Below, one piece after another: positions 8,986-22,027 of a DNA stretch of 64,000 bases. Position 1 is the first letter of the stretch; each line of letters opens with the position of its first letter. Source of the stretch: Bacteroidota bacterium (GTDB taxonomy: Bacteria; Bacteroidota; Ignavibacteria; Ignavibacteriales; Ignavibacteriaceae); assembly GCA_022564295.1 (NCBI GenBank), contig JADFLR010000003.1, positions 62,001 through 126,000 of the forward strand. The letters are read 5' to 3'. A program made the position numbers and the translations under genes. Below the pieces are notes generated by a model. That model did not search any database. It saw only the letters and a list, made by a program, of their open reading frames with translations, and had not been told where the DNA came from.

Positions 8986-10191
8986 TTACTTTAATATTTT
9001 AGTTACAACACCGGCGCCAACAGTTCTGCCGCCTTCACGTATAGCAAATCTTAATCCGTCTTCCATTGCAATCTCAGAAATAAGTTCAATTACAAGTTTA
9101 ACATTATCGCCGGGCATAACCATTTCGGTTCCTTCCGGTAATGTAGCAACACCCGTTACATCTGTAGTTCTGAAATAGAACTGTGGTCTGTAACCATTAA
9201 AGAATGGGGTATGACGACCACCCTCATCTTTTGAAAGCACATAAACTTCACCTTCAAAATTAGTGTGGGGAGTAATTGAACCTGTTTTAGCAAGTACCAT
9301 ACCTCTTACAATTTCATTCTTATCAATTCCTCTTAAGAGTATTCCTGCATTGTCACCAGCAATAGCAGAGTCAAGTTCTTTTCTGAACATTTCAACTCCG
9401 GTAACAACTGTTTTTTTGTGAAGACCTAAGCCGATAAGTTCAACTTCTTCCTGAATTTTAACCTGACCTCTTTCAACTCTACCTGTGGCAACTGTGCCAC
9501 GTCCTGTAATTGAAAATACATCCTCAACAGGCATAAGAAATGGTTTGTCGGTATCTCTTTCAGGAATAGGAATGTAAGTATCAACTGCCTCCATAAGCTC
9601 CCAGATTGATTTCAACTTTTCATCATCTACCGTAGCGTCACCGCTTGCAGCTTCCAAAGCTTGCAAAGCTGAACCCTTAATTATTGGGATTTCGCTACCC
9701 GGGAATTCGTATTCAGTTAAAAGATCTCTTAATTCTTCCTCGACAAGTTCCAGCAATTCAGGATCGTCAACCATATCAACTTTGTTCAAATAAACTACTA
9801 TTTTCGGAACACCTACCTGGCGTGCGAGAAGAATGTGCTCTCTTGTTTGAGGCATAGGACCATCGTCAGCTGCAACAACTAATATTGCACCATCCATCTG
9901 CGCTGCACCGGTGATCATGTTTTTGACATAATCTGCGTGACCCGGACAATCAACGTGCGCATAGTGTCTGTTCTCTGTTGAATACTCAACGTGTGCTGTT
10001 GCAATGGTAATACCTCTTTCTCTTTCTTCAGGGGCGTTATCGATACTATCAAATGTTCTCACTTCAGATAATCCCTTTTTTGCGAGAGCCATTGTGATGG
10101 CAGCCGTTAACGTAGTTTTACCATGATCCACATGACCGATAGTGCCAATGTTAACGTGAGGTTTACTCCTGTCAAATTTTTCTTTTGCCAT
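8986..10191 (-). CDS. tuf: Translation elongation factor Tu
   Basis: 401 residues. GTPase motifs are complete: [15 protein letters not shown] (P-loop, about residues 19-33), the [12 protein letters not shown] switch, [13 protein letters not shown] and [10 protein letters not shown]. Domains 2 and 3 follow ([37 protein letters not shown]). EF-Tu carries aminoacyl-tRNA to the ribosome. It is the fourth gene of the str operon (rpsL-rpsG-fusA-tuf), with an AAAGGAGA site before the ATG. It is the only tuf in the window; the place tuf often occupies between the tRNA cluster and secE holds rpmG instead. Confidence 0.98.
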   Translation of the reverse strand: MAKEKFDRSKPHVNIGTIGHVDHGKTTLTAAITMALAKKGLSEVRTFDSIDNAPEERERGITIATAHVEYSTENRHYAHVDCPGHADYVKNMITGAAQMDGAILVVAADDGPMPQTREHILLARQVGVPKIVVYLNKVDMVDDPELLELVEEELRDLLTEYEFPGSEIPIIKGSALQALEAASGDATVDDEKLKSIWELMEAVDTYIPIPERDTDKPFLMPVEDVFSITGRGTVATGRVERGQVKIQEEVELIGLGLHKKTVVTGVEMFRKELDSAIAGDNAGILLRGIDKNEIVRGMVLAKTGSITPHTNFEGEVYVLSKDEGGRHTPFFNGYRPQFYFRTTDVTGVATLPEGTEMVMPGDNVKLVIELISEIAMEDGLRFAIREGGRTVGAGVVTKILK

Positions 10192-10237
10192 CGTAATCTC
10201 CTTTAATGTTTTTCCTTTTGTTATTTGTTTCCATTAA

Positions 10238-12349
10238 TTATGCTGTTGCTTTTGTTTTTGTTTTTGTTTTTTTACCAAGAGACTTTTCCGAAATCTCTTC
10301 AGCTATTGATTTTGGTACTTCTTGATAATTATCAAATTGCATTGTATATATTGCTCGCCCTTGTGTCATCGACCTTAAAATCGTAGCATATCCAAACATT
10401 TCTGCCAATGGTACGTGTGCTTTTATTACCTGTGCATCTTTTCTTGCAGAAAATCCTTCTATTTTTCCGCGTCTCGAATTCAAATCGCCCATCACATCGC
10501 CTAGATATTCTTCGGGAGTAACAACTTCCACTTCCATAATTGGCTCCAATATAATCGGTTTTGCTTTTTTAGCACCATCTTTAAATGCCATTGAACCGGC
10601 AACCTTGAAAGATAATTCATCCGAATCTACATCGTGATAAGAACCATCATATAATTTTGCTTTGATATCTACAACAGGATAACCTGCCACAACACCATTT
10701 CTCAAAGCTTCCTGAATACCAGCAGATACTGCCGGGATATATTCTTTCGGAACCTTTCCACCAACTATTGCATTAGTAAACTCAAAACCTTTTCCTGCTT
10801 CATTTGGGCTAAATTCTACTAACACGTGACCATATTTACCACGACCACCGCTTTGTTTAACAAACTTACCTTCAACATCAACAGTTTCTGTTATCGTTTC
10901 CCTGTAAGCAACCTGTGGTTTTCCAATATTAGCTTCTACTTTAAATTCTCTTCTCATTCTGTCAACAAAAATCTCGAGATGAAGCTCGCCCATTCCACTA
11001 ATCAAAGTCTGCCCGGTTTCTTCATCAACACGAACTTTAAATGTCGGATCTTCATCAGAAAGCTTAGCAAGCGATTCTGATAACTTATCCTGATCGGCTT
11101 TTGTTTTGGGTTCGATTGCGATTTGAATAACAGGCTCAGGAAAAATAATTTTTTCAAGTATAACCGGATCAGCCTGAGTGCAAAGGGTATCACCCGTTTT
11201 TGTATATTTTAATCCAATAATTGCTGCAATATCTCCGGCACTTACTTCATTAATATCTTCTCTCGAATTTGCGTGCATTTGGAGCAGTCTGCTAACCCTT
11301 TCTTTTTTCTCACTAACAGCATTGTAAATATAGGAACCCGCCTTTAATGAACCTGTATAGACTCTGATAAAGCATAGTTTACCGACAAAAGGATCGTTCA
11401 TTATTTTAAATGCTAATGCAGTAAATTTTTCATTAGCATCAATTTTTCTTTTTATTTTATCATTAAGTCCAATATGATGCGCTTCAATCTCTTTAGTATC
11501 TGTTGGTGCGGGAAGAAACTCAATAATACTATCCAATAATTTCTGAATACCTTTATTTTTAAAAGCTGAACCGCAGAGAACAGGTACAATTTTTAAATCG
11601 ATTGTTGCTTTGCGTAATACATTATTTATTTCCTCTGCAGTTATCTCCTTGCCATCTAAATATTTTTCAAGTAATGTATCATCAACATCTGAAACAGCTT
11701 CGAGCATTTCTGTTCTGTATTTATTTGCCTGCTCCAGAAGATCCACAGGAATGTCAATTTCATTAAAAGTTGCGCCAAAAGTTTCTTCATGGTACATTCT
11801 TGCTTTAAAAGAGATAAGATCAATAACTCCTGTGAAAAGGTCTCCTTCACCGATCGGCAAATTGATTGGGATTGCGTTAGCTCCCAATCTTTCTCTCATC
11901 ATTTCAACAGCATTTATAAAGTCGGCACCTGTTCTGTCCATCTTGTTTATAAATGCAATTATAGGCACACCGTATTTATCTGCTTGTCTCCAAACGGTTT
12001 CTGATTGTGGTTCAACTCCGCCTACTGCACAAAACAATGCAACCGCACCATCTAATATTCTAAGTGATCTTTCAACTTCAACTGTAAAGTCAACGTGTCC
12101 GGGAGTATCAATAATATTTATCTGATGATCTTTCCAATAACAAGTGGTTGTTGCACTTGTAATTGTAATGCCTCTTTCTTTTTCCTGTTCCATCCAATCC
12201 ATAGTAGCCGCACCGTCGTGCACTTCGCCCAAACGATGCAGTTTACCGGTGTAGTATAAAATACGTTCAGTAGTTGTAGTTTTACCCGCATCGATATGCG
12301 CCATAATACCAATGTTTCTAACTTTATCTATTGCTATCTTCTTTGCCAT
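10238..12349 (-). CDS. fusA: Translation elongation factor G
   Basis: 703 residues, typical. The GTPase domain has [19 protein letters not shown], the [14 protein letters not shown] switch, [20 protein letters not shown] and [10 protein letters not shown]. Domain IV contains [23 protein letters not shown] catalyses translocation and ribosome recycling. The C-terminus ends in a Lys/Thr repeat ([15 protein letters not shown]), a small low-complexity tail. Located between rpsG and tuf in the str operon. Confidence 0.98.
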   Translation of the reverse strand: MAKKIAIDKVRNIGIMAHIDAGKTTTTERILYYTGKLHRLGEVHDGAATMDWMEQEKERGITITSATTTCYWKDHQINIIDTPGHVDFTVEVERSLRILDGAVALFCAVGGVEPQSETVWRQADKYGVPIIAFINKMDRTGADFINAVEMMRERLGANAIPINLPIGEGDLFTGVIDLISFKARMYHEETFGATFNEIDIPVDLLEQANKYRTEMLEAVSDVDDTLLEKYLDGKEITAEEINNVLRKATIDLKIVPVLCGSAFKNKGIQKLLDSIIEFLPAPTDTKEIEAHHIGLNDKIKRKIDANEKFTALAFKIMNDPFVGKLCFIRVYTGSLKAGSYIYNAVSEKKERVSRLLQMHANSREDINEVSAGDIAAIIGLKYTKTGDTLCTQADPVILEKIIFPEPVIQIAIEPKTKADQDKLSESLAKLSDEDPTFKVRVDEETGQTLISGMGELHLEIFVDRMRREFKVEANIGKPQVAYRETITETVDVEGKFVKQSGGRGKYGHVLVEFSPNEAGKGFEFTNAIVGGKVPKEYIPAVSAGIQEALRNGVVAGYPVVDIKAKLYDGSYHDVDSDELSFKVAGSMAFKDGAKKAKPIILEPIMEVEVVTPEEYLGDVMGDLNSRRGKIEGFSARKDAQVIKAHVPLAEMFGYATILRSMTQGRAIYTMQFDNYQEVPKSIAEEISEKSLGKKTKTKTKATA

Positions 12350-12388
12350 ATTCTTCTTTTTTACTTTGCCTTTTTATCTTTATCCTAA

Positions 12389-12856
12389 TTACCATTTAAA
12401 GTGCGCAAATGCTTTATTTGCTTCAGCCATTCTATGAGTGTCTTCTTTCTTCTTTACAGAAGCACCTTCGCTGTTAGCAGCTGCAATTAATTCCATTGCT
12501 ATTTTTGATGAAGTAGTTTTTTCACTTCGTTTTCTTGCATGAATTTTAATCCATCTCATTGCTAATGCAGTTCTTCTTTCCGGACGAACCTCTGTAGGAA
12601 CTTGATAAGTTGCACCACCAACTCTTCTACTCTTCACTTCTATTAAGGGTTCAGTATTGGCAACTGCTTGTTTAAATATTTCAAGTGCAGGTTTCTTTGT
12701 CCTATTTTCTATAATATTAAAAGCATTGTAAAGTAATTTTCTTGCAACAGATTTTTTTCCGTCATACATTATTGCATTAATAAATTTTGCAACTAATACA
12801 TCGTTAAATTTTGGATCGGGTTTTATATATCTTTTTTCTGCTCTTCTTTTTCTCAT
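12389..12856 (-). CDS. rpsG: 30S ribosomal protein S7
   Basis: 155 residues. It starts [20 protein letters not shown] and contains [20 protein letters not shown], both standard. S7 nucleates assembly of the 30S head and in E. coli represses the str operon. Only 3 bases after rpsL, so likely coupled. Confidence 0.97.
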   Translation of the reverse strand: MRKRRAEKRYIKPDPKFNDVLVAKFINAIMYDGKKSVARKLLYNAFNIIENRTKKPALEIFKQAVANTEPLIEVKSRRVGGATYQVPTEVRPERRTALAMRWIKIHARKRSEKTTSSKIAMELIAAANSEGASVKKKEDTHRMAEANKAFAHFKW

Positions 12857-12859
12857 TAA

Positions 12860-13237
12860 TTAATTCGCCTTAGGTTTTTTAGTACCGTACTTTGATCTGC
12901 TTTTTTTTCTATCTTCAACACCGCTTGTATCTAGTGTCCCTCTAATAATATGATAACGAACACCCGGTAAATCTTTAATTCTACCACCACGAATAAGTAC
13001 AATAGAGTGCTCTTGTAAATTATGACCTTCGCCAGGAATATAAGCGGTTACTTCCATGTTGTTTGTTAATCTTACTCTCGCTACCTTCCTTAAAGCCGAG
13101 TTCGGTTTCTTTGGTGTAGTAGTGTAAACCCTTGTACACACGCCTCTTTTCTGAGGACAAGCATCAAGCGCCGGGGCTTTCCTTTTTGCTAAAATCTTTA
13201 CTCTGCCTTTTCGTACTAACTGGTTTATTGTCGGCAC
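12860..13237 (-). CDS. rpsL: 30S ribosomal protein S12
   Basis: 125 residues from a GTG start at 13237 ([20 protein letters not shown]) with a GGAGA site. The decoding-centre loops are intact: [20 protein letters not shown] and [20 protein letters not shown]. The two lysines whose changes give streptomycin resistance in E. coli are present, so a sensitive type is predicted. First gene of the str operon, about 50 bases downstream of a strong predicted promoter. Confidence 0.98.
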   Translation of the reverse strand: MPTINQLVRKGRVKILAKRKAPALDACPQKRGVCTRVYTTTPKKPNSALRKVARVRLTNNMEVTAYIPGEGHNLQEHSIVLIRGGRIKDLPGVRYHIIRGTLDTSGVEDRKKSRSKYGTKKPKAN

Positions 13238-13283
13238 AAATGTCTCCTAGAATATTTACCATTCAAAAAAAATTCAGACATTA

Positions 13284-13312
13284 AATATACTCTTTGTTTT
13301 AAAATAAGTCAA
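13284..13312 (-). promoter_or_regulatory. Predicted sigma70-type promoter of the str/S10/spc operons
   Basis: On the reverse strand TTGACT (13312-13307) and TATATT (13289-13284) are separated by exactly 17 bases, matching five of six bases at each box of the TTGACA/TATAAT consensus. It lies about 50 bases upstream of rpsL and just beyond the rpoC terminator. This is the most promoter-like sequence in the gap, and the same TATATT with 17-base spacing occurs before the tRNA-Tyr gene. Confidence 0.65.
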
Positions 13313-13348
13313 GAAATTACATTATAAATCAGCCCTCAATTTTAGCAT

Positions 13349-13382
13349 AAAAAATCCGGTTTCAATTAGCCGAAACCGGATT
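13349..13382 (-). terminator. Rho-independent terminator of rpoBC
   Basis: A perfect 11-bp stem (AATCCGGTTTC / GAAACCGGATT, loop of 8) starts 27 bases after the rpoC stop codon and is followed on the transcribed strand by a run of six T. This is a complete intrinsic terminator. It separates the rpoBC transcript from the str operon, which has its own promoter immediately downstream. Confidence 0.88.
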
Positions 13383-13408
13383 CATATAATAATATTACTT
13401 TTCGAAGA

Positions 13409-16400
13409 TCAACTCGTCTCGACTTTCTCTTCTATAGCTTCTTCCATCTCTTCAATTTCGTCTAATAGAATTACTTTGTCATATTTCTTCAGTCCCGTTC
13501 CTGCAGGAATTAAATGCCCCATAACAACATTTTCCTTCAACCCATTGAGATGGTCTACTTTTGCAGAAATAGCTGCATTCGCAAGTACTTTCGTTGTCTC
13601 CTGGAATGAAGCTGCTGAAATGAAGCTTTCAGTTGAGAGGGCTGCCTGTGTAATTCCAAGTAAAAGATGCTCAAAAGTAGCTGGTTCCGCCTCTCTTCCA
13701 ACAACTGGTTTCTTTTCTTTCTTTTTAAGGTCAGCATTAATTTCACGATATTTAGCTTTAGTTATAAGTTGACCAATTTTATATCTCGAATCACCTTTAT
13801 CCTCAATAAAAATCATATTCGTTACTTTTTTATTTTCATCGAGGAATTCATTTCTGTCCACAACATCTTCTTCAAGGAATTTTGTATCACCGGGTGAAAC
13901 AATTCTTATCTTTTGAAGCATTTGTTTTACGATTACTTCAATGTGTTTATCATTAATCTTAACACCTTGCAATCGATAAACATCTTGAATCTCATTAACA
14001 AGATATTCCTGAACAGCACTTGTGCCTTTTATCTTAAGAATATCATGCGGATTAATTGGCCCATCGGTTATTTTTTCGCCTGCAGGTATCTCATCACCAT
14101 CCTGAACCAATATATGTTTGCCCAGAGGTACGTTATATTTTTTCTCATCAGATTGATCATGAGCTACCACAAAAATTTCTCTCGAACCTTTCTTTCTATC
14201 ACCAAATCTAATAGAACCTTCAATTTCAGAAACTATTGCCGTATCGTGAGGACTACGTGCTTCAAACAGTTCAGTTACTCTAGGCAAACCACCTGTGATA
14301 TCACGACTCTTTGTAGTTTGTTTAGAAATTTTTGCAAGTACGGTACCAGCCTGAATTACTTCACCTTCCTCAACCGATAAATAAGACCTGATTGGAAGGT
14401 TGAACGATTTGATCTCACCATCGTCAGATTCAACAGAAATGCTTGGTGTAAGGGTTTTATCTTTTGATTCAGTTACAACCTTTTGAACATGTCCTGTTTG
14501 TTCGTCTGTAACCTGCTGCAGCGTGCTGCCACTTACAAGATCGATAAACTTAACCTTACCAGGAATATCGGTGAGAATAACTGCATTATACGGATCGTGA
14601 TTATAAAGAGGTACACCCTTTTTAATCTTCTGTCCTTCATCAACTGCTAACTCTGCACCGTACGAAACATCATATTTTTTTATCTGCCTGTTATTTACAT
14701 CATAAATCCCTATCGAACCTCTTCTTCCGGTTACAACTTTCACATTCAAATCAGGACCACCGAACGGATCAGATTCAATTTTTTCAACAAAGTTTAATCT
14801 ATCAAATTTTATTATTCCTTCTACATTACTTTCAACCTGGGACTGACTTGCAATTCGGGAAGATGTACCACCTAGATGGAAAGTCCTAAGTGTAAGCTGC
14901 GTACCCGGCTCGCCAATTGACTGAGCAGCAACAATACCAACAGCTTCACCAATTTCAACAAGTTTACCGTTTGTAAGATTTCTACCATAACACTTGGCAC
15001 AAAGACCTCTTCGTGATTCACAGGTGAGTACTGTTCTAATATAAACCGAGTCAATATTTGCGTCTTCAATTGTTTCGGCAATTTTTTCGGTGATTGTCTC
15101 ACCGGCTTCAACAATTAATTCCTCTGTAACAGGATGATAAATTTCTTCCTGCGCAGTACGACCAGTTATTCTTTCACCAAGAGGTTCTCTTTCTTCCTCT
15201 ATATCTTTAAGTGCATAAATTTCGATACCTAAGATAGTACCACAATCTTTCTCGGTAACGATCATATCCTGCGCAACATCGACCAATCTTCTGGTTAAAT
15301 ACCCGGCATCGGCAGTTTTAAGTGCTGTATCGGCAAGACCTTTTCTGGCTCCGTGAGTTGAGATGAAGTATTCAAGAACGGATAAACCTTCTTTAAAGTT
15401 TGCAACGATTGGATTTTCAATTATTTCACCTGCTTGCCCGGATAGAGTTTTTTGAGGTTTCATCATCAAACCTCTCATTCCAGCTAGCTGCCTAACCTGC
15501 TCAGCCGAACCTCTTGCACCCGAGTCAACCATCATATGAAGCGAATTAAAACCGCCCTTCGAAACTTTGATTTTCTCCATCAAAGCTCGCGCAACATCAT
15601 TCGTAGTATGAGTCCAAACATCAATAATCTTGTTATATCTCTCAGCATCTGTAATAACACCCTGCTCATGTTCATTAAGAATACCATTTACTTTTTTATT
15701 CGCTTTTTCAATAAAAGCTACTTTTTCTTCCGGAATGATCATATCGGAATAACTGACTGAGATACCGCCCATTGTAGCATATTTAAATCCGATTTCCTTT
15801 AAGTCATCAAGGAATTTAGCAGTTACTTTATTTCCCAACTTTATAAACATCTCGCCAATAAACCCGCCGAAAGTTTTTTTAATAAGCAGTTGGTTAAAAA
15901 ATCCCATCTCATCCGGTACTATCTGATTGAACAATACTCTACCGGTGGTGGTTTCAATCAATTCACCTTTATATTTAAATTTAATTTTAGCATGTAAACC
16001 AACTACTTCGTTATCATATGCAGTAGTGACTTCTTCAGCCGAGCTGAAAACCATTCCTTCACCTTTTTCGCCTTCTTTGTATTTTGTAAGATAGTAACAA
16101 CCAAGCACTATATCCTGCGTAGGCACAACGATTGGACTACCATTCTGTGGAGAAAGAATATTATGGCTGCTAAGCATAAGTAAAGCGGCTTCCAAGCGTG
16201 CTTCGTAAGATAATGGAATGTGTACAGCCATCTGGTCGCCGTCAAAATCCGCGTTGAACGCCGTACAAACCATAGGATGAAGCTGAATAGCTTTTCCATC
16301 AATAAGAATCGGCTGGAATGCTTGAATACCGAGTCTATGCAAAGTAGGTGCACGGTTAAGCAATATTGGGTGTCCTTCAATAATTTTAGAAAGTATTTCC

Positions 16401-17659
16401 CATATTATAGGATCTTTCCTATCAACAACTTTTCTCGCACTTTTTACTGTTTTATTGTATCCCCGCTCAATCAGCTTTTTAATTATAAATGGTTTGAATA
16501 ATTCAACAGCCATATCTTTTGGAAGACCGCACTGATGAAGTTTTAATTCGGGACCAACCACGATTACTGATCTTCCGGAATAATCAACACGCTTTCCGAG
16601 AAGGTTCTGACGGAAACGACCTTGCTTACCTTTAAGCATATCACTTAATGATTTAAGCGGGCGATTATTATCGCTTCTTACAGCCGAACCCCTTCTTGAA
16701 TTATCGAACAAAGCATCAATGGCTTCCTGAAGCATTCGTTTTTCATTTCTTAAAATTACTTCCGGTGCTTTGATGTCAATTAATCTCTTCAAACGATTAT
16801 TTCTGATAATCACTCTTCTGTAAAGATCATTCAAATCGCTTGTAGCAAACCTGCCGCCTTCAAGGGGAACAAGAGGTCTTAATTCAGGAGGAATAACCGG
16901 AATATAATTGAGTACCATCCATTCAGGTTTGTTAGGAACTTTCCCTTCCTCTTCTTTGAATGCTTCAATTATTCTTAATCTTTTAAGAAGATCTGCTTTT
17001 TTCTGCTGCGATGTTTCAACTTCAAGCCGCTCACGAAGTTCTTTTGAAAGGGTTTCGATATTAGTGCTTTTTAGCATTGATTTAACCGCATCACCGCCAA
17101 TCCGGGCAACGAATTTTTTAGAATCGATATCTTCCAACTTTTCATTTCCTTCAGGCAGAGAGTTTAAAACTTCAAAATACTGATCTTCTGAAATCAAATC
17201 ATTTACGCTCAATCCAGTAGGTCCAGGATTAATTACAATATAGGATTCGTAGTAAATAACCTTTTCAAGTTCTTTTAAAGTTAATCCAATAATGTTACCA
17301 ATTTTAGATGGTTGAGCCCTGAAAAACCAAATATGAACAACAGGAACTGCCAGGGTAATGTGTCCCATTCTTTCTCGGCGAACACTTTTTTGAGTTACTT
17401 CAACACCGCATCTATCACAAATAATACCTTTATATCTTATTCTTTTATATTTACCGCAGAAGCATTCCCAATCGCGTGTAGGACCAAATATTTTCTCACA
17501 GAACAATCCGTCTTTCTCGGGTCTAAATGAACGATAATTAATCGTTTCAGGTTTAGTTACCTCACCATGAGATCTGGACAAAATATCATCGGGACTAGCA
17601 AGACTTATTGTAATGCTACTAATATCTTTCATTGCATTTTCTTGAGTTCTGAAAGCCAT
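13409..17659 (-). CDS. rpoC: DNA-directed RNA polymerase subunit beta'
   Basis: 1416 residues. The N-terminal zinc-binding site is visible ([20 protein letters not shown], about residues 65-86). The active-site loop [16 protein letters not shown] carries the three aspartates that bind catalytic magnesium, and the second zinc site is [15 protein letters not shown]. The bridge-helix region follows [20 protein letters not shown]. It starts 42 bases after rpoB, with an AGGAGA site, and ends at a strong terminator. A glutamate-rich C-terminal tail ([14 protein letters not shown]) closes the protein. Confidence 0.98.
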   Translation of the reverse strand: MAFRTQENAMKDISSITISLASPDDILSRSHGEVTKPETINYRSFRPEKDGLFCEKIFGPTRDWECFCGKYKRIRYKGIICDRCGVEVTQKSVRRERMGHITLAVPVVHIWFFRAQPSKIGNIIGLTLKELEKVIYYESYIVINPGPTGLSVNDLISEDQYFEVLNSLPEGNEKLEDIDSKKFVARIGGDAVKSMLKSTNIETLSKELRERLEVETSQQKKADLLKRLRIIEAFKEEEGKVPNKPEWMVLNYIPVIPPELRPLVPLEGGRFATSDLNDLYRRVIIRNNRLKRLIDIKAPEVILRNEKRMLQEAIDALFDNSRRGSAVRSDNNRPLKSLSDMLKGKQGRFRQNLLGKRVDYSGRSVIVVGPELKLHQCGLPKDMAVELFKPFIIKKLIERGYNKTVKSARKVVDRKDPIIWEILSKIIEGHPILLNRAPTLHRLGIQAFQPILIDGKAIQLHPMVCTAFNADFDGDQMAVHIPLSYEARLEAALLMLSSHNILSPQNGSPIVVPTQDIVLGCYYLTKYKEGEKGEGMVFSSAEEVTTAYDNEVVGLHAKIKFKYKGELIETTTGRVLFNQIVPDEMGFFNQLLIKKTFGGFIGEMFIKLGNKVTAKFLDDLKEIGFKYATMGGISVSYSDMIIPEEKVAFIEKANKKVNGILNEHEQGVITDAERYNKIIDVWTHTTNDVARALMEKIKVSKGGFNSLHMMVDSGARGSAEQVRQLAGMRGLMMKPQKTLSGQAGEIIENPIVANFKEGLSVLEYFISTHGARKGLADTALKTADAGYLTRRLVDVAQDMIVTEKDCGTILGIEIYALKDIEEEREPLGERITGRTAQEEIYHPVTEELIVEAGETITEKIAETIEDANIDSVYIRTVLTCESRRGLCAKCYGRNLTNGKLVEIGEAVGIVAAQSIGEPGTQLTLRTFHLGGTSSRIASQSQVESNVEGIIKFDRLNFVEKIESDPFGGPDLNVKVVTGRRGSIGIYDVNNRQIKKYDVSYGAELAVDEGQKIKKGVPLYNHDPYNAVILTDIPGKVKFIDLVSGSTLQQVTDEQTGHVQKVVTESKDKTLTPSISVESDDGEIKSFNLPIRSYLSVEEGEVIQAGTVLAKISKQTTKSRDITGGLPRVTELFEARSPHDTAIVSEIEGSIRFGDRKKGSREIFVVAHDQSDEKKYNVPLGKHILVQDGDEIPAGEKITDGPINPHDILKIKGTSAVQEYLVNEIQDVYRLQGVKINDKHIEVIVKQMLQKIRIVSPGDTKFLEEDVVDRNEFLDENKKVTNMIFIEDKGDSRYKIGQLITKAKYREINADLKKKEKKPVVGREAEPATFEHLLLGITQAALSTESFISAASFQETTKVLANAAISAKVDHLNGLKENVVMGHLIPAGTGLKKYDKVILLDEIEEMEEAIEEKVETS

Positions 17660-17701
17660 TTTATATCTCCTAATTTCTAAGCGAATAAAAATTCGTTCTT
17701 G

Positions 17702-20700
17702 TTAATTAATTGTGATATCCAAACCTAAACCCTGGAGTTCTTTAATTAAAACATTGAACGATTCAGGAATATTTGGTTCCTGCAAGTTTTCACCTTTAAC
17801 AATCGCTTCGTATGCTTTAGCTCTACCTGCCACATCATCACTTTTAATTGTTAAAATTTCCTGAAGGATATGGGATGCGCCGTAACCTTCGAGTGCCCAA
17901 ACTTCCATCTCTCCAAATCTTTGCCCGCCAAACTGAGCTTTTCCGCCCAATGGCTGCTGCGTAATAAGAGAGTATGGACCAATTGACCGGGCGTGAATTT
18001 TATCATCGACAAGATGACTAAGTTTTAACATATAGATGTAACCACAAGTTACTTTCTGATGAAACTTTTCACCTTTACGTCCATCGTAGAGATCGGTTTT
18101 ACTTCCTTTCTCTAACCCTGCTTTCTCTAGCCAATCATCTACATCTTCAATTCTCGCTCCGTCAAATATCGGGGTTGCAAACTTAACACCAAGTTTTTCA
18201 CCAACCCAGCCAAGAGCTGTTTCGTACAACTGTCCAAGGTTCATTCGGGAAGGGACACCTAACGGATTTAGAATAATATCCACTGGAGTTCCATCAGGTA
18301 AAAACGGCATATCTTCTTTAGGTACTATTTTAGCAACAACACCCTTATTGCCATGCCTTCCAGCCATTTTATCGCCTACTGATAGCTTACGCTTTTTGGC
18401 GACATACACTTTTGCAAGCTGTACTATTCCGGGTGCAAGTTCATCTCCGCTTACAACCTTAATTTTTTCTCTTTTATATACTTCCTCAAGTTTTGCACGA
18501 ACATCAAAGTAATTATTGAAAAGAGTGTGAATATGGTTATTATCCTTTTTACTCTCAAACCAATCAAGCGTATAATCCAATTTTGTCACATCATCCAACG
18601 AAGTAAAAGTATCTTCTTTGATTTTGGTTCCACTTCTTATTACAATACTTCCATCAAGGTCTCTTATTCCGCTTGCAGTTAAACCATCACATAATTTGCT
18701 CAGCTTTTCAACAAGTTTTGTGTAATGCTGATCTTTATTATGATTCTGTTCCTGCTCAAGATTTTCTAAAGCTTGTTTCTCTAATTTTTTCGATTCTGTA
18801 TCTCTTCTTTTCCGACTGAACAACCGGGTTTTAATGATTGTACCCTTAAGTCCAGGAGGAGCCTTTAACGAAGCATCTTTAACGTCGCCTGCCTTTTCTC
18901 CGAATATCGCTCGTAAAAGTTTTTCTTCCGGAGTCGGATCTGTTTCACCTTTAGGTGTGATCTTTCCAATTAAAATATCACCTTCTTTAACCTCAGCGCC
19001 CTCTCTTATTATTCCGTTTTCATCAAGGTTTTTAACCGCTTCTTCACTAACATTTGGAATTTCACGGGTAAGTTCTTCTTCGCCTCGCTTGGTTTCTCTT
19101 ACCTGCAATTCAAACTCCTCAATGTGAAGAGAAGTGTAAACATCATCACTTACAACTCTTTCGCTTACAATAATTGCATCCTCAAAATTATAACCACGCC
19201 AGGGCATAAATGCTACAAGTATGTTTCTACCTAAAGCAAGTTCACCATTTTCTGTTGAAGTACCATCAGCGAGCACATCGCCTGCAGCCACTCTCTGACC
19301 TTCGCTGACGATAGGCCTTTGAGTCATACAAGTTTCTTGGTTAGTACCATGGAATTTGATTAATGTATAAGTTTTCCTGCGAATTGTATTAAAGGATGTA
19401 AGTGTTTCGATACTATTAGGATTTACATCATATTTAACTATAATCTTATCCGAATCAACATACTCAACAACACCTTCATCCTCAGCAAGAATTAATGCTC
19501 TTGAATCCCGAGCAACTTTTTTTTCCATTCCTGTTCCAACAATCGGCGCTTTCGGCTGAAGTAACGGAACTGCTTGGCGCTGCATATTTGAACCCATTAA
19601 TGCTCTGTTTGCATCATCATGCTCGAGGAATGGTATCAATGCTGCTGCTGAACTCACTATTTGTGAAGGAGCAACATCCATATACTGAACCTGCGCTGGG
19701 GAAACTATAGGGAATTCACCTTTTAATCTCGCTTTAACTCTTTCATTCACAAATTTAGATTGATTATCCAACGGTGCATTTGCCTGAGCTATTGTAAATA
19801 TATCTTCCTGCTCAGCGGTTAAATATTCGACTTCATTTGTAACTTTGCCCTTTTTTACTTTACGATAAGGAGTCTCCAGGAATCCATACCTGTTTACTCG
19901 CGCGAAAATTGTTAACGAAGAAATAAGACCAATGTTTGGACCTTCGGGAGTTTCGATAGGGCAGAGGCGACCATAATGTGTGTAATGAACATCCCGTACT
20001 TCGAATCCTGCTCTTTCTCTGGTTAAGCCACCCGGTCCTAAGGCTGACATTCTTCGCTTATGTGTCATTTCAGCAAGCGGGTTTGTTTGATCCATAAACT
20101 GTGACAACTGATTTGTCCCGAAGAAAGCATTAATAACACTTGTAATAGTACGGGCATTAACAAGATCTTGAGGGGTGAACTGCTCTGTATCGCGCATGTT
20201 CATTCTCTCTTTAATTGTTCTTGCCATACGCGCCATACCGATGTTAAATTGCTGACTTAACTGCTCGCCAACTGTTTTAACTCTTCTGTTTCCCAAATGA
20301 TCTATATCATCAACCGGCTCATTGCCATCTTTTAATTTGATGATATACTTCATTATTTCAATTATATCTTCATTGGTTAGAACTGTTATATCGGGTGATA
20401 CATTCAATTCAAGTTTATCATTCATTCTGTGACGACCAACATCGCCAAGGTCATACCTTTTATCATTAAAAAATAATTTTTCGATTAAAGCTTCAGCGGT
20501 TTCAAGATCAGGTGCTTCACCCGAACGTAACTGGCGGTAAATTGCAAATAATGCTTCTTCTCTTGAATGAGAGGTATCTTTGGTGAGAGTATTTACGATA
20601 AAATCCTGTTCGGCAGAAATATCAGAGTTAATAAGTTTAATTTTATCAACTTCTGCTTCATCCAAACGTTCAATATCTTCTTCCGAAAGAATGCTTTCTC

Positions 20701-21460
20701 TCGATAAGAAAATTTCGCCTGTGGATAGATCAAAAACGTCACTTGCCACAACTCTTCCAACATATTCTGATAAATCTCCTTTCGTTACATCCACTTCTTC
20801 TGCAAGATTAAACAAGTTTAAAATTTTATCATCAGTATCGTAACCCAGTGCTCTTAACAAAGTAGTGGCTGGGAATTTTTTCCTTCGATCGATATAAACA
20901 TACATTACGTAATTTATATCAGTAGCAAATTCAACCCACGATCCTCTTAATGGAATGATACGTGCAGAATAAAGCGGAGTTCCATTTGGATGTACGGTTT
21001 GTGCAAATGCAACACCAGGAGAACGATGTAACTGAGAAACAACAACACGTTCAGCACCATTAATCACAAAAGTTCCTTCTTCGGTCATAAACGGAACATT
21101 GCCTAGATAAACTTCCTGTTCAACAGTGTTTACAAATTCTTCTGTATCGGGGTCTTTTGTTGATAACCGTAATTTGCCTTTAAGGGGTGCCGAATACGTA
21201 AGCCCTCTTTCCATACATTCCACAACTGTAAATCGTGGTTGTTCAATAGAATATTGAATGAAATCTAGCCGATAATTTTCCTTATTATCGAATATTGGAA
21301 AATTTGAAGTGAAAACAGCTTGCAAACCCTTGTTCTCCCTTTTATCAGGAGCAGTGTTATGTTGCACGAAATTTTCAAAAGTTTCTTTTTGAATTGCAAG
21401 CAAATCAGGAATTTCGATAACAGGGGTTATGCTTCCAAAGGAAATTCTGTTATTATCCAA
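17702..21460 (-). CDS. rpoB: DNA-directed RNA polymerase subunit beta
   Basis: 1252 residues. The start codon is TTG at 21460 ([20 protein letters not shown]) behind an AAGGAGG ribosome-binding site at ideal distance. The rifampicin region is [20 protein letters not shown] followed by [12 protein letters not shown]; the residues equivalent to E. coli D516, H526 and S531 are unchanged, so a sensitive type is predicted. The C-terminal clamp region has [19 protein letters not shown]. Upstream is a hairpin-containing gap after rplL. Confidence 0.98.
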   Translation of the reverse strand: MDNNRISFGSITPVIEIPDLLAIQKETFENFVQHNTAPDKRENKGLQAVFTSNFPIFDNKENYRLDFIQYSIEQPRFTVVECMERGLTYSAPLKGKLRLSTKDPDTEEFVNTVEQEVYLGNVPFMTEEGTFVINGAERVVVSQLHRSPGVAFAQTVHPNGTPLYSARIIPLRGSWVEFATDINYVMYVYIDRRKKFPATTLLRALGYDTDDKILNLFNLAEEVDVTKGDLSEYVGRVVASDVFDLSTGEIFLSRESILSEEDIERLDEAEVDKIKLINSDISAEQDFIVNTLTKDTSHSREEALFAIYRQLRSGEAPDLETAEALIEKLFFNDKRYDLGDVGRHRMNDKLELNVSPDITVLTNEDIIEIMKYIIKLKDGNEPVDDIDHLGNRRVKTVGEQLSQQFNIGMARMARTIKERMNMRDTEQFTPQDLVNARTITSVINAFFGTNQLSQFMDQTNPLAEMTHKRRMSALGPGGLTRERAGFEVRDVHYTHYGRLCPIETPEGPNIGLISSLTIFARVNRYGFLETPYRKVKKGKVTNEVEYLTAEQEDIFTIAQANAPLDNQSKFVNERVKARLKGEFPIVSPAQVQYMDVAPSQIVSSAAALIPFLEHDDANRALMGSNMQRQAVPLLQPKAPIVGTGMEKKVARDSRALILAEDEGVVEYVDSDKIIVKYDVNPNSIETLTSFNTIRRKTYTLIKFHGTNQETCMTQRPIVSEGQRVAAGDVLADGTSTENGELALGRNILVAFMPWRGYNFEDAIIVSERVVSDDVYTSLHIEEFELQVRETKRGEEELTREIPNVSEEAVKNLDENGIIREGAEVKEGDILIGKITPKGETDPTPEEKLLRAIFGEKAGDVKDASLKAPPGLKGTIIKTRLFSRKRRDTESKKLEKQALENLEQEQNHNKDQHYTKLVEKLSKLCDGLTASGIRDLDGSIVIRSGTKIKEDTFTSLDDVTKLDYTLDWFESKKDNNHIHTLFNNYFDVRAKLEEVYKREKIKVVSGDELAPGIVQLAKVYVAKKRKLSVGDKMAGRHGNKGVVAKIVPKEDMPFLPDGTPVDIILNPLGVPSRMNLGQLYETALGWVGEKLGVKFATPIFDGARIEDVDDWLEKAGLEKGSKTDLYDGRKGEKFHQKVTCGYIYMLKLSHLVDDKIHARSIGPYSLITQQPLGGKAQFGGQRFGEMEVWALEGYGASHILQEILTIKSDDVAGRAKAYEAIVKGENLQEPNIPESFNVLIKELQGLGLDITIN

Positions 21461-21543
21461 TTGTTATCCTCCTTAAAAAATTAATTTTCTTTATTATTTA
21501 CAATAATCGTAACGATACGCTAAACGTAGATAGTGACAGGGCG

Positions 21544-21576
21544 GATTTTATCACCCGATCAATTATCGGTAAAATC
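21544..21576 (-). other. Hairpin in the rplL-rpoB gap (possible RNA processing or attenuation site)
   Basis: An interrupted inverted repeat: GATTTTA ... TAAAATC outside and CCGAT ... ATCGG inside, with a four-base bulge (TCAC on the plus strand) on one arm and a five-base loop. It lies in the 141-base gap between rplL and rpoB. There is no T run after it, so it is not a standard terminator. In E. coli this gap holds an attenuator and an RNase III site; a similar role here is inference. Confidence 0.5.
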
Positions 21577-21601
21577 AATCGAAAAATAATATGATAGTTA
21601 A

Positions 21602-21982
21602 TTACTTTAGTTCTACTGTAGCGCCGGCTTCTTCTAATTCTTTTTTAATTTTTTCGGCTTCATCTTTAGAAATACCTTCTTTAACTGGGTTTGGGGCTTT
21701 ATCTACCACATCTTTTGCTTCTTTAAGTCCTAAACCGGTATGTGATCTAACAACCTTAATTACATTTATCTTCTTTTCACCAAAAGAAGTAAGAATAACA
21801 TCAAACTCGGTTTGCTCTTCTACTGCGGCTGCCTCTCCACCGCCTGCTACTGCGCCTGCAACCATTACGGGTGCTGCCGCACTAACCCCAAATTCATCTT
21901 CTAAAGCTTTCTTTAATTCAGATGCTTCAAGTAACGATAGTTCTTTTATTTTATCTACAATTCCAGCTACTTTATCTGCCAT
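21602..21982 (-). CDS. rplL: 50S ribosomal protein L7/L12
   Basis: 126 residues. The N-terminal dimerisation helix ([20 protein letters not shown]), the Ala/Gly-rich hinge ([20 protein letters not shown], about residues 35-54) and the C-terminal factor-binding domain ([20 protein letters not shown]) are all present. It forms the stalk that recruits translation GTPases. Follows rplJ after 45 bases. Confidence 0.98.
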   Translation of the reverse strand: MADKVAGIVDKIKELSLLEASELKKALEDEFGVSAAAPVMVAGAVAGGGEAAAVEEQTEFDVILTSFGEKKINVIKVVRSHTGLGLKEAKDVVDKAPNPVKEGISKDEAEKIKKELEEAGATVELK

Positions 21983-22027
21983 TTTCTTCTCCTAAATATT
22001 TGATTATTTCAAATTTTTAAATCTAAG

